Origin: Streptomyces sp. TP-A0874
Lineage (GTDB): Bacteria > Actinomycetota > Actinomycetes > Streptomycetales > Streptomycetaceae
DNA length: 64,000 nt
Assembly: GCF_001748085.1 (NCBI RefSeq)
Contig: NZ_BBZK01000013.1
Location: 58,083 to 122,082, forward strand
Direction of reading: 5' to 3'
A program made the translations under genes and the position numbers. Below, piece after piece: positions 1 through 8,279 of this stretch. The number at the start of each line of letters is the position of its first letter. Position 1 is the stretch's first letter. Under the pieces are notes generated by a model. It saw only the letters and a list, made by a program, of their open reading frames with translations. It did no database searches and was not told the origin of the DNA.

Positions 1-1
1 C

Positions 2-394
2 GGCGAACGGGTGCACACCGTACGCCGGACCCGTCTCTCGTACGGGGTGGCGGTCGCGGCCGAGTCCCTGTACGTGCCGGCGGCCTCCGTACCCGGCCTC
101 TCCTCGATAGCGGCATCGGGAGGTCCGGCACGGGCCCGCGCGGTGCTACGCGAGTTGAACCGCCTGGAACTCCAGGGCCAGGAGCGGTCCGTGGAACTGG
201 GCTCGGCCCGCGCGGACGACGCCAGGCAGCTCGACCGGCTTCCGGGCGCTCCCGTCCTCGTCGTCACCAGCCGGTACCGGTCCGCCGACCGCACGGCTGC
301 CGTCGCGGTCGCCACCTACCGCGCGGACACCTGCCGGCTGACCTTCGGCGAGAGCGGCGGCCTGGTCCACCAGCAGGACCTCGCGGCATCCTGA
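2..394 (+). CDS. GntR-family regulator, C-terminal UTRA domain (5' end outside window)
   Basis: The reading frame is open from the first bases, so the N-terminal winged-helix DNA-binding domain lies outside the window. The visible ~130 residues match a UTRA ligand-binding domain: a variable N-part, a mid segment with GAPVLVVTSRYRSADRTA, and the terminal strand DTCRLTFGE. UTRA domains bind small metabolites and release the GntR dimer from its operator. The ligand cannot be read from the sequence. The gene ends 89 bp before the convergent ROK regulator gene. A GTG at position 11 could be mistaken for a start, but the frame continues upstream of it. Confidence 0.7.
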   Translation, partial: GERVHTVRRTRLSYGVAVAAESLYVPAASVPGLSSIAASGGPARARAVLRELNRLELQGQERSVELGSARADDARQLDRLPGAPVLVVTSRYRSADRTAAVAVATYRADTCRLTFGESGGLVHQQDLAAS

Positions 395-482
395 CCCCGC
401 CGACCGCTGCCGGGCCGGAGTTCGGCCCGGCGCGCGGTGAGGTGCGCCACCGAGGACCGAGCGCCGGACGTGCCCCGGCGGA

Positions 483-1694
483 TCAGCGGCGGAAGCCGAC
501 CGCTCCTGACTCCGCCGTGCCCGCCACGGCGAAGAGCTCCTCCTCCAGATGTTCCACGGCCAACCGCAGTGCGCCCGTCGCCACCGCCGCCTCCCCGAGT
601 GCGGAGAGAACGACCCGTGGTGGACGGAGGCAGTAGCGGGCCAGTTCGCGCCGGAGCGGCTCCAGCACCCCGTCCAACCCCGCGGCCCAACCGCCCACCA
701 CCACGAGCTCCGGGTCCAGCGCCAGCACCAGAGCGGCCACATCGTGCACCAGCCGCTGGATGAACCGCTCCACGGCCTGCTGGGAGCGCCGATCCCCCTC
801 GCGGGCCTGCTCGAACACCCGGGCTACGGCTGCCTCGTCGAGCGGGTGGAGCGGTTCGCCGGTGGTCGACAGCACCTGCTCCGGCTTGGCCTCCCGTCCC
901 AGCAGGTGCAGCGCGCCGATCTCACCCGCCGCGCCCCCGTGGCCTCGGTGGAGTCGGCCGCCGATCAGGGATCCCGCGCCCGGGCTCAGCCCGGCCAGCA
1001 CCATCACCAGGTCGTCCGCACCGCTTCCCGCGCCCTGCCAGTGTTCGGCGAGCACGGCGGCGTTGGCGTCGTTCTCCACCAGGACCGGGCAGCGGAAGGA
1101 GCGCCGCAGCCGCTCACCGAGCGGAAGGCCGGTCCAGCCGGGCAGCGCAGTGCCGAGGCGTACGGCGCCGTCCGCCTCCACGATGCCGGGCGTGCCGACC
1201 CCCACCGCCCGCAGGGTGCTGCGCGGCACCCCCTGGCGGCGCAGCAACTCCGCGACCACCCCCCGGGTACGCTCCAGCCGCTCCTCGGCCGAGGCGGTAG
1301 CGGCCAACACGGCCGCCCCCGAGCCCAGCACACGGCCCCGCAGGTCGCTCAGCAGGGCCGACACGCGGTGCGGACCGATCTCGATGCCCAGCAGGTGACC
1401 GGCCTCGGCGTGGAAGCGGAACCGGCGCGCCGGGCGCCCCTGGCGGCGGGTCTCCCCACTGGCGGGCCGGACCTCCACCACCAGGCCGCTCTCGATCAGT
1501 CCCTCGACCACGCCTTCGACGGTCGGGCGGGAGAGACCGGTCAGCCGTACCAGATCGGTGAGCGTGGGGGCTGCCGACGAGGCATGCGCCAGGCCGTCGC
1601 GCAGTGCGTGCAGCACGACAGCGGAGTTGATCCGTCGTAGCAGGGACGGATCCCCGCCGGTGAGCCGTCCCAACGCCGGCCTCCCTCTCCGCAC
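483..1694 (-). CDS. ROK-family transcriptional regulator (NagC/XylR type)
   Basis: A 403-residue protein with a GTG start. Residues ~22-75 form a winged helix-turn-helix (LVRLTGLSRPTVEGVVEGLI), and residues ~96-390 form the ROK sugar-kinase-like domain with GVGTPGIV and ENDANAAVLAEHW. ROK regulators sense sugars or sugar phosphates and usually repress carbohydrate genes. The CxCGxxGC zinc motif of many ROK kinases and of NagC is absent; the corresponding stretch reads EIGALHLLGREAKPEQ, so this copy probably lacks structural zinc. It is immediately upstream, on the same strand, of purB (87 bp gap). No sugar genes adjoin it, so its target is unknown. Confidence 0.88.
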   Translation of the reverse strand: MRRGRPALGRLTGGDPSLLRRINSAVVLHALRDGLAHASSAAPTLTDLVRLTGLSRPTVEGVVEGLIESGLVVEVRPASGETRRQGRPARRFRFHAEAGHLLGIEIGPHRVSALLSDLRGRVLGSGAAVLAATASAEERLERTRGVVAELLRRQGVPRSTLRAVGVGTPGIVEADGAVRLGTALPGWTGLPLGERLRRSFRCPVLVENDANAAVLAEHWQGAGSGADDLVMVLAGLSPGAGSLIGGRLHRGHGGAAGEIGALHLLGREAKPEQVLSTTGEPLHPLDEAAVARVFEQAREGDRRSQQAVERFIQRLVHDVAALVLALDPELVVVGGWAAGLDGVLEPLRRELARYCLRPPRVVLSALGEAAVATGALRLAVEHLEEELFAVAGTAESGAVGFRR

Positions 1695-1781
1695 TCTGCC
1701 CGGATGGTATCCCCTCCGCGCGGAGACGGGCCCCGTCGGCTGCGCGACCCCCGTCCCGGGAAAGGATTCAGAGGGCTGCGG

Positions 1782-3215
1782 TCAGAGGATGGCCCCGGGC
1801 CGGTAGCCGGCGGCCCCGGGGTACCGGGCACTGACCTCGGCGACGCGTTCCAGCAGGGCCGTGATCTGGTCCGCCGCCGCCCCGGTGAAGGAGAGCCGGT
1901 CCGCCATCAGCGCGGCCAATTGCTCGCGGTCCAGCGGAATTCGCTCGTCCGCCGCGAGCCGGTCCAGCAGATCGTTGCGCTCGACGCCCTTCTCCCGCAT
2001 TGCGAGCGCGGAGGCGACGGCGTGTTCCTTGATGGTCTCGTGGGCGATCTCCCGGCCCACGCCGGCGCGTACGGCGCCCATCAGCACCTTTGTTGTGGCC
2101 AGGAACGGAAGATACCGGTCCAGCTCACGGGCGATGACCGCCGGAAAGGCGCCGAACTCGTCGAGTACGGTCAGGAAGGTCTCCAGCAGACCGTCGAGGG
2201 CGAAGAACGCGTCCGGGAGCGCCACCCGGCGCACCACCGAACACGAGACATCGCCCTCGTTCCACTGGTCACCCGAGAGTTCACCGGTCATCGAGGCGTA
2301 ACCCCGCAGGATCACCATCAGCCCGCCGACCCGTTCGCAGGACCGGGTGTTCATCTTGTGCGGCATCGCCGAGGAACCGACCTGGCCGGGCTGGAAGCCC
2401 TCGGTGACCAACTCGTGCCCCGCCATCAGCCGGACCGTCTTCGCGACCGAGGAGGGCGCTGCGGCGAGCTGCACCAGGGTGGTGACGACCTCGTAGTCCA
2501 GGGAGCGGGGATAGACCTGGCCGACCGAGGTCAGCACCTTCTCGAAGCCGAGGTGCGAGGCGATCCGCCGCTCGAGTTCGGCGAGCTTGGCGGCGTCCCC
2601 GCCCAGCAGGTCGAGCATGTCCTGCGCGGTGCCCACCGGCCCCTTGACCCCGCGCAGCGGGTAGTGGCCGAGGAGCTCCTCCAGCCGTCCGAAGGCGACC
2701 AGCATCTCGTCCGCCGCGGTCGCGAAACGCTTGCCCAGCGTCGTGGCCTGCGCCGCCACGTTGTGGGAGCGCCCGGCCATGACGAGTTCCGCGTGCTCAC
2801 CGGCCAACCGCCCCAGTCGGTCGAGGACGGCGACCGCGCGGTCGCGGACCAGCTCCAGCGAGAGCCGCACCTGCAACTGCTCGACGTTCTCGGTGAGGTC
2901 CCGGGAGGTCATGCCCTTGTGTACGTGCTCGTGCCCGGCCAGGGCGTTGAACTCCTCGATCCGGGCCTTGACGTCGTGCCGGGTCACCCTTTCGCGTTCG
3001 GCGATGGAGGCCAGGTCCACCTGGTCGAGCACCCGCTCGTAGTCGGAGACGGCCTCTTCCGACACCTCGATGCCCAGGTCCCGCTGCGCTCGGAGCACGG
3101 CGAGCCACAGCCGCCGTTCCAGTCTCACCTTCTCCTCGGGAGACCACAACAGGGCCAGCTGCGTAGAGGCATAGCGGTTGGCCAGGACGTTCGGAATGCG
3201 GGGCTTGGCAGTCAC
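1782..3215 (-). CDS. purB: Adenylosuccinate lyase
   Basis: PurB catalyses two eliminations in purine synthesis: SAICAR to AICAR plus fumarate, and adenylosuccinate to AMP plus fumarate. The fumarase/aspartase-superfamily signature GSSAMPHKMNT is present, together with TSRDLTENVEQLQ and the RSHNVAAQ segment. The GTG at 3215 gives 477 residues beginning VTAKPRIPNVLANRYAS, the usual length and N-terminus for actinobacterial PurB. The frame stays open further upstream to 3449, but that part overlaps the GDSL gene and does not look like PurB. No strong Shine-Dalgarno sequence is seen before this start. Confidence 0.95.
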   Translation of the reverse strand: MTAKPRIPNVLANRYASTQLALLWSPEEKVRLERRLWLAVLRAQRDLGIEVSEEAVSDYERVLDQVDLASIAERERVTRHDVKARIEEFNALAGHEHVHKGMTSRDLTENVEQLQVRLSLELVRDRAVAVLDRLGRLAGEHAELVMAGRSHNVAAQATTLGKRFATAADEMLVAFGRLEELLGHYPLRGVKGPVGTAQDMLDLLGGDAAKLAELERRIASHLGFEKVLTSVGQVYPRSLDYEVVTTLVQLAAAPSSVAKTVRLMAGHELVTEGFQPGQVGSSAMPHKMNTRSCERVGGLMVILRGYASMTGELSGDQWNEGDVSCSVVRRVALPDAFFALDGLLETFLTVLDEFGAFPAVIARELDRYLPFLATTKVLMGAVRAGVGREIAHETIKEHAVASALAMREKGVERNDLLDRLAADERIPLDREQLAALMADRLSFTGAAADQITALLERVAEVSARYPGAAGYRPGAIL

Positions 3216-3259
3216 ATGAGGAGATTCTACGCAGCCGGCCGAGGCCCGCCCGGCTCCGG

Positions 3260-4135
3260 TCAGCCCTGTGGATCCTTCGCCGGGTGCGGGCTGCCCTCCG
3301 GCCCCCGGGACGGGGCCGTGGACTCCTCGACTGCCTCGTACGAGCTCGGCTGAGCGGGGAGCGAGGGCGGCCGGTACGGGCTCAGCTCCGCACGCTTGGG
3401 TTGGCGCCCGTCCCCGGAGGATCGGCCGGTCAGGCGGCGTCCGATCCACGGCAGCAGGTGCTCACGGGCGAACCGGAGGTCACTGCCGCGCCGTGCCGCC
3501 CAGCCGGGCGGCACCGCGGCCGGCAGCGGTGCGGTCCAGTCGTACCGCGGCTCCCCGCCGACGGCCTGCCACACCGCCTCCGCCACCCGCCGGTGCCCTT
3601 CCGCGGTCAGGTGCAGCCGGTCGACGTGCCAGAGCCGCGGATCGGCGAGGACGCCCGCCCCGTACAGGTCGACGACCGTGGCCCCGTGCCGCTCGGCGAG
3701 CTCCTCGACGAAGTCGAAGAGCCCCTCCATCCGGGGACGGACCCGCTCCAGGACCGGGCCCTGACGACCGGGGCTGCGCATCAGCACCAGCCGACCGCAC
3801 TCGGGTGCCAGGGTGCTCACCGCCTCCTCCAGCCGGGCGCACACCCGGTCCATGTCGCACCGCGGACGGAGGACGTCGTTGAGCCCTCCGACGAGGGTCA
3901 CCAGGTCGGCCCGCATCGCAGCCGCGGGAGCCACCTGCTCGTCGACGATCTGCCCGATGAGTTTGCCGCGGACCGCCAGGTTGGCGTAGCGGAATCCGGA
4001 GGTACGGGAGGCCAGCCGGGCGGCGAGGAGATCCGCCCAACCGCGGTAGGAGCCATCCGGCAGTTCATCCGACATGCCCTCGGTGAACGAGTCGCCGAGG
4101 GCGACGAAGCTGTTGTATCGGGCACTCATCTGCAT
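3260..4135 (-). CDS. SGNH/GDSL-family hydrolase
   Basis: A 291-residue protein with the SGNH landmarks: block I GDSFTEG (residues ~14-20, nucleophile Ser), block III GGLNDV (Gly and Asn of the oxyanion hole) and block V DRLHLT (catalytic Asp and His). The family hydrolyses esters and lipids. No signal peptide is visible, so a cytoplasmic enzyme is likely, as for many Streptomyces paralogues. The last ~90 residues are low-complexity and rich in Pro, Ser and Arg. The gene lies 44 bp upstream of purB on the same strand and may be co-transcribed with it. The substrate is unknown. Confidence 0.88.
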   Translation of the reverse strand: MQMSARYNSFVALGDSFTEGMSDELPDGSYRGWADLLAARLASRTSGFRYANLAVRGKLIGQIVDEQVAPAAAMRADLVTLVGGLNDVLRPRCDMDRVCARLEEAVSTLAPECGRLVLMRSPGRQGPVLERVRPRMEGLFDFVEELAERHGATVVDLYGAGVLADPRLWHVDRLHLTAEGHRRVAEAVWQAVGGEPRYDWTAPLPAAVPPGWAARRGSDLRFAREHLLPWIGRRLTGRSSGDGRQPKRAELSPYRPPSLPAQPSSYEAVEESTAPSRGPEGSPHPAKDPQG

Positions 4136-4158
4136 GGCGCCCCGATACTACTCCGCGG

Positions 4159-5175
4159 TCATCCGACCGCCCGCCCCACCAGCTCCCGCAGTACGTCCTC
4201 CATGGTCACCAGCCCGGTCAGCCCCCCGTTCGGGCCGATCACCGCGGCCAGGTGGGTCCGTGTGTCGCGCATCGCGCCGAGCACGTCGTCCAGCGGTGTC
4301 TCGGCCCGCACCCGGGCGATCGGACGCAGGGCGGAGGTCGGGAACGGCAGATCCCGCGGCCCCACCTCAAGGGCGTCCTTGACGTGCAGGTAGCCGAGGA
4401 TCCGGCCGCTCCCGTCGACCACCGGGAAACGGGAGAACCCGGACTGGCTCGACAGCCGTTCCAGCCCCTCCGGGGTCACCCCGATGCGGGTCGAGACCAC
4501 CCGCTCCACCGGGCGGACCACCTCGTGCACCGGTCGCCGCCCCAGTTCCAGGGCGTCCCGCAGCCGCTCGGTGGCGCGGGCGTCGAGCAGCCCGGCCGCA
4601 CTGGACTCCGCGACCATGCGGGCCAGCTGCTCGTCCGAGAAACTCGACTCCACCTCATCCCGCGTCTCCACCCGCAACAGGCGCAGCAGCGTGTTCGCGA
4701 AGGCGTTGACGGAGAAGATCACCGGCCGCAGCGCACGGGTGAGCGCCACCATCGGTGGCCCCAGCAGGAGCGCGAGCCGCACCGGTGAGGCCAGGGCGAT
4801 GTTCTTCGGCACCATCTCGCCGAAGAGCATGTGCAGATAGGTGGCCGCGCCCAGGGCGATGGCGAACGACACCGGGCGGACCAGACCGTCCGGGATGGCC
4901 GTCGCGTCGAACAGAGGCGCCAGCAGATGGGCGATCGCGGGTTCGGCCACCACGCCGAGCACCAGTGTGCACACCGTGATGCCGAGCTGCGCCGCGGCCA
5001 TCAGGGCCGAGACGTGGCGCAGCGCCCACAGCACCTTCCCGGCCCGGCGGTCGCCCTCCTCCGCCAGTGGTTCCACCTGGCTGCGGCGCACCGAGACCAG
5101 GGAGAACTCGGCGCCCACGAAGAACGCGTTGGCGACCAGGGTGAGCAGCCCGATCAGCAACTGGAGCGCCATCAC
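4159..5175 (-). CDS. CNNM/DUF21-CBS transmembrane protein (HlyC/CorC-like), second gene of pair
   Basis: A 338-residue membrane protein. Residues 1 to ~180 form a DUF21/CNNM domain with four hydrophobic segments and the typical FVGAEFSLVSVRRS near the first helix. Residues ~200-330 hold a CBS pair (VVSTRIGVTPEGLERL; HLAAVIGPNGGLTGLVTMED). Unlike its upstream neighbour it stops after the CBS pair and lacks the terminal CorC_HlyC domain. CNNM proteins are linked to Mg2+/divalent cation efflux. The start is GTG at 5175, directly followed by an in-frame ATG at 5172. It overlaps the stop of the upstream gene by 4 bp, indicating translational coupling and probably a two-subunit complex. Confidence 0.88.
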   Translation of the reverse strand: MMALQLLIGLLTLVANAFFVGAEFSLVSVRRSQVEPLAEEGDRRAGKVLWALRHVSALMAAAQLGITVCTLVLGVVAEPAIAHLLAPLFDATAIPDGLVRPVSFAIALGAATYLHMLFGEMVPKNIALASPVRLALLLGPPMVALTRALRPVIFSVNAFANTLLRLLRVETRDEVESSFSDEQLARMVAESSAAGLLDARATERLRDALELGRRPVHEVVRPVERVVSTRIGVTPEGLERLSSQSGFSRFPVVDGSGRILGYLHVKDALEVGPRDLPFPTSALRPIARVRAETPLDDVLGAMRDTRTHLAAVIGPNGGLTGLVTMEDVLRELVGRAVG

Positions 5176-6515
5176 CGGTCCTGACCCCCGTCGTCGGCGG
5201 TGTCGGCCTCGGGGGCGGGCGCGGTCAGCCGTACCCGAGCGGCCCGGCGCCCCGTGGCGTCCCGGACCACCAGCAGCCAGCCGCCCACCTCCACGGTGTC
5301 CCCGACGGCGGGGATCCGGCCGAGCTCGGTGGCGACCAGTCCGGCGAGCGTGCCGAACGGCCCCTGCGGCGGGCGCAGGCCGATGGTCTCGAGCTGGTCG
5401 GTGCGCGCCGCACCGTCCGCGTCGTAGAGCTGGCGGCCCTGGTCGTCCCGACCGGCCGGAGCGAGATCCGGCAGCTCCCGCGGGTCGTGTTCGTCCCGGA
5501 CCTCTCCGACGACCTCCTCGACGATGTCCTCAAGGGTCACGACCCCCGCGGTACCGCCGTACTCGTCTATCACCACAGCCATGCTCCGGCTGGCCGAGAG
5601 GCGGTCCAGCAGGCGGTCGACGGTCAGGGACTCCGGCACCAGCAGCGGTTCGCGCAGCAGCCCGGAGACGGGACGGCGAAGCCGCTCCTCGGCGGGGACC
5701 GCCAGCACGTCCTTGATGTGGGCCACCCCGACCACCGTGTCCAGACCGCCGCGGTAGACCGGGAAGCGGGACAGCCCGGTGGCGCGGGAGGCGTTCGCGA
5801 CGTCCTCGGCCGTGGTCTGCACGTCCAGCGCGATGACCTGAACCCGGGGGGTCATCACGTTCTCCGCGGTCAGTTCGGCGAGCTGGAGGGTGCGGATGAA
5901 CAGCTCGGCGCTGTCCGGCTCCAGGACACCCTGCTCGGCGGAGTGCCGGGCCAGCGCCACCAGTTCCTGGGGGCTCCGGGCCGAGGCCAGTTCCTCGGTG
6001 GGCTCCAGCCCCAGCCGGCGCAGGATCCGGTTGGCCGTGTCGTTGAGGTGGCCGATCAGCGGACGGAAGGCGGCGCTGAACAGGCGCTGTGGACCGCTGG
6101 CCGCTCTGGCGACCCTCAGCGGGTTGGAGATGGCCCAGTTCTTGGGCACGAGTTCGCCGACGACCATCAGGACGACCGTGGAGACCGCGGTGCCCAGGCC
6201 CAGCGCGACCGAGGCGGAAGCCGTGGACGACAGTCCGGTCTCGGACAGCGGCCCGGCGAGCAGCTTGCCCAGCGAGGGCTCGGCGAGCATGCCGATCACC
6301 AGCCCGGTGACGGTGATGCCCAGCTGTGCCCCGGAGAGCTGGAAGGTGAGTGTGCGGACGGCCTTGAGGGCACCGTCCGCGCCCCGCTCCCCGTCGGCCG
6401 CGGCCCGTTCCAGAACGCTCCGCTCGACGGTGGTCAGCGAGAACTCGGCCGCCACGAAGACACCGCAGGCGAGGGTCAGCAGCAGGGACAGCGCCAGCAG
6501 CAGTACTTCGGTCAC
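5172..6515 (-). CDS. CNNM/DUF21-CBS-CorC_HlyC transmembrane protein, first gene of pair
   Basis: A GTG at 6515 with a strong upstream GGAGGTG gives 447 residues. The DUF21 domain (residues ~1-195) begins with a hydrophobic helix and contains FVAAEFSLTTVERS. A CBS pair follows (~215-335; VMTPRVQVIALDV, MAVVIDEYGGTAGVVTLED). The C-terminal CorC_HlyC/transporter-associated domain (~350-430) contains TLAGLVATELGRIPAVGD. This is the complete architecture of bacterial CNNM Mg2+ exporters, often annotated as 'hemolysin'. The frame is open upstream to 6653, but the ribosome-binding site and homology favour 6515. It is the first gene of a coupled two-gene operon. Confidence 0.9.
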   Translation of the reverse strand: MTEVLLLALSLLLTLACGVFVAAEFSLTTVERSVLERAAADGERGADGALKAVRTLTFQLSGAQLGITVTGLVIGMLAEPSLGKLLAGPLSETGLSSTASASVALGLGTAVSTVVLMVVGELVPKNWAISNPLRVARAASGPQRLFSAAFRPLIGHLNDTANRILRRLGLEPTEELASARSPQELVALARHSAEQGVLEPDSAELFIRTLQLAELTAENVMTPRVQVIALDVQTTAEDVANASRATGLSRFPVYRGGLDTVVGVAHIKDVLAVPAEERLRRPVSGLLREPLLVPESLTVDRLLDRLSASRSMAVVIDEYGGTAGVVTLEDIVEEVVGEVRDEHDPRELPDLAPAGRDDQGRQLYDADGAARTDQLETIGLRPPQGPFGTLAGLVATELGRIPAVGDTVEVGGWLLVVRDATGRRAARVRLTAPAPEADTADDGGQDR

Positions 6516-6736
6516 CGGTTCACCTCCGCCCCTGGGCCAGGGAGGGAGGAGAACACTGCGCGGCATCGGCAACTGGGAGGCTCGCCCATGGGCGACGCTC
6601 ACACCTCTCGTTTCGGCGAGCGGAGCCGGGGGGCTCCGGAAGGGACAGTCCATCGTAAAGGAGCGGCAAAAGGTGGAGACGCCGGTGCTGGTCGAGAGGG
6701 CCCCGAGCCTTCCCCCGAGGCCCTACGGTTGCCGGT

Positions 6737-6756
6737 GCTAGCGCATGGGCGCTAGC
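6737..6756. promoter_or_regulatory. Perfect inverted repeat upstream of toxin-antitoxin-like pair
   Basis: The arms GCTAGCGC (6737-6744) and GCGCTAGC (6749-6756) are separated by ATGG. The repeat ends 8 bp before the GTG start of a ribbon-helix-helix protein. Antitoxins of this class normally repress their own operon by binding palindromes over the promoter, so this is the expected autoregulatory operator. The short distance leaves no room for a Shine-Dalgarno sequence, which suggests a leaderless transcript. The repeat itself is seen directly; its role is inferred. Confidence 0.6.
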
Positions 6757-6764
6757 GTGGGGGC

Positions 6765-7055
6765 GTGGCCAAGACCCAGCTGAACGTCCGAGTGGACGAG
6801 ACGACCGCGGAGACCGCGCGCGAACGTGCCCTCCAACGTGGGGTGAGTATGAACAAGTACATCGAGGACCTGGTCCGGAAGGACGCCGCGGAGGTCGGAC
6901 ACACCTTCGTCGAGGCCGCCGCCGACTTCATGAAGCAGTACGAGAACGTCTTCGCCGAAGAGTTCGTCGAGGCGCGGGGGACCGCTCGCAACCGCCGTGC
7001 CCGGTCGACGGACCCCGTGGTGCAGGCCGCCGACGCGGACCGCAGTGGCACGTGA
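6765..7055 (+). CDS. Ribbon-helix-helix antitoxin-like protein
   Basis: A 96-residue protein with a GTG start. The N-terminus (TQLNVRVDETTAETARERA) fits the beta strand and first helix of a ribbon-helix-helix DNA-binding fold, followed by GVSMNKYIEDLVRKDA as the second helix. The rest is charged and probably binds the partner: EFVEARG, then an Arg-rich stretch and a loose tail. The stop overlaps the start of the next gene by 4 bp (GTGA), as in many toxin-antitoxin operons. The upstream perfect palindrome supports self-repression. The family is recognisable, but partner and function are inferred from arrangement. Confidence 0.72.
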   Translation: MAKTQLNVRVDETTAETARERALQRGVSMNKYIEDLVRKDAAEVGHTFVEAAADFMKQYENVFAEEFVEARGTARNRRARSTDPVVQAADADRSGT

Positions 7056-7423
7056 CGTTACGGATAGATCTCGCCTGGCTGCTGATGGTCGCCGAGCACA
7101 ACACGCCCGGCGATCCTCAGATCACCGACTGGGGTGCCCTGGTCGCCGCCGTCAGCCGGCATGACGCCGAGATATTCGGCGTCCCGGTGTACGAGGACGC
7201 ACCAACCCGTGCCGCCGCTCTGCTGCAGTTGCTGCTGCACGTGCCGGCGCTGGAGCGGTCGAACGCCATGTTCGCCTCCGCCGTCGCCTACGCGTACCTG
7301 GTGGCCGGCGGGCAGAAGGTCTCCACCTCGCCCGAGCGCGTGCGCGACCTGGCGCGACTGGTCAAGGACGGCACCGCCGACCTCGAGACCATCGCCGACG
7401 AACTCAGGGAATGGTGCCGGTAG
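7052..7423 (+). CDS. Fic/Doc-like toxin-component protein with degenerate catalytic motif
   Basis: A 123-residue alpha-helical protein translationally coupled to the ribbon-helix-helix gene. It resembles short Streptomyces proteins annotated as Fic-family toxin components. In Doc and Fic the core motif is HxFx(D/N)GN(K/R)R, followed by a helix rich in Ala. Here the matching stretch reads HVPALERSNAMFASAVAYAYL, which keeps the His, a basic residue, the Asn and the following helix but not the full motif. Whether it can transfer AMP or phosphate to a target is therefore doubtful. It could be a divergent toxin, an inactive remnant under selection, or a regulator. Confidence 0.6.
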   Translation: MTLRIDLAWLLMVAEHNTPGDPQITDWGALVAAVSRHDAEIFGVPVYEDAPTRAAALLQLLLHVPALERSNAMFASAVAYAYLVAGGQKVSTSPERVRDLARLVKDGTADLETIADELREWCR

Positions 7424-7487
7424 CCGGGCCGACGGGCGGTTCGCCCAGAGCCTCCGGGGCCGCCCGGCGTCAACCCCACGAACGACT

Positions 7488-8222
7488 TCAGCCGTTCACC
7501 TCCGGGACGGAGCCGACCGAAGCGGCGAAACACTCCGCCTCCCAGCCGCCTCCCAGCCGGGGAGCCAGCCACCGGGGTGACCGCTCGCGGAAGACCGGCG
7601 GGGGGAGCGCCGCCGAACCCTCGGGGATCGCTCCGAGCAGCGGAGCACCGGCCGCCGCCGGGAGATCGGTGACGTTGCAGCGGGAGGCGAGACAGGGCCG
7701 GGCGGGCCAGCTTCCGATGAGCACCCCCAGGCAGTCCAGACCGCGGGCGCTCAGCGCCTCGGCGGTGAGCGCGGTCGCGTTCAGGGTGCCGAGCGCGGCC
7801 GCCGCCACCAGCACCACCGGAGCCGCGAGCAGCCGGGCGACATCGGCCAACTGCCCTCCGGAGTCGTCGAAGCGGACGAGCAACCCGCCCGCTCCCTCGA
7901 CCAGCACCAGGTCGTGCCGGCTCGACAACCGCCGGGCGGCCTCCGCCACCTTCGCCGGCCGCACCGGAGGCATTCCTGCCCGCCGGGCCGCCGTGGCTGG
8001 CGCCAACGGCTCGGGGAACCTGGCCACCTCCACCGCCGTACCGGCCCCGGAGAGCCGAGCGGCCTCGGCCGCGTCCCCCGGGACGCCCTCGGCGAGCCCG
8101 GTCTGGGCGGACTTCAGCACGGCGACCGAGCGGCCCTCGGCCACTGCCACGGCGGCGATCGCCGCGGTGGCCACCGTCTTGCCGACCCCGGTGTCCGTCC
8201 CCGTCACGATGATGACCGGCAT
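7488..8222 (-). CDS. bioD: Dethiobiotin synthetase
   Basis: BioD closes the ureido ring of dethiobiotin from 7,8-diaminopelargonate, CO2 and ATP. The ATG at 8222 gives 244 residues starting MPVIIVTGTDTGVGKT, the BioD P-loop. Other landmarks are KSAQTG (substrate-binding Lys), EGAGGLLV (Mg-binding Glu in the second loop) and the C-terminal LGAIPEG. It is the third gene of a bioB-bioA-bioD run, 57 bp after bioA. It ends convergently with the Fic-like gene. Confidence 0.95.
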   Translation of the reverse strand: MPVIIVTGTDTGVGKTVATAAIAAVAVAEGRSVAVLKSAQTGLAEGVPGDAAEAARLSGAGTAVEVARFPEPLAPATAARRAGMPPVRPAKVAEAARRLSSRHDLVLVEGAGGLLVRFDDSGGQLADVARLLAAPVVLVAAAALGTLNATALTAEALSARGLDCLGVLIGSWPARPCLASRCNVTDLPAAAGAPLLGAIPEGSAALPPPVFRERSPRWLAPRLGGGWEAECFAASVGSVPEVNG

Positions 8223-8279
8223 CCGCCGGCACCGCCCTCCATTGTTCCCGTCCGTCTCCCGCAAGCCGCCCGGCTCCGG

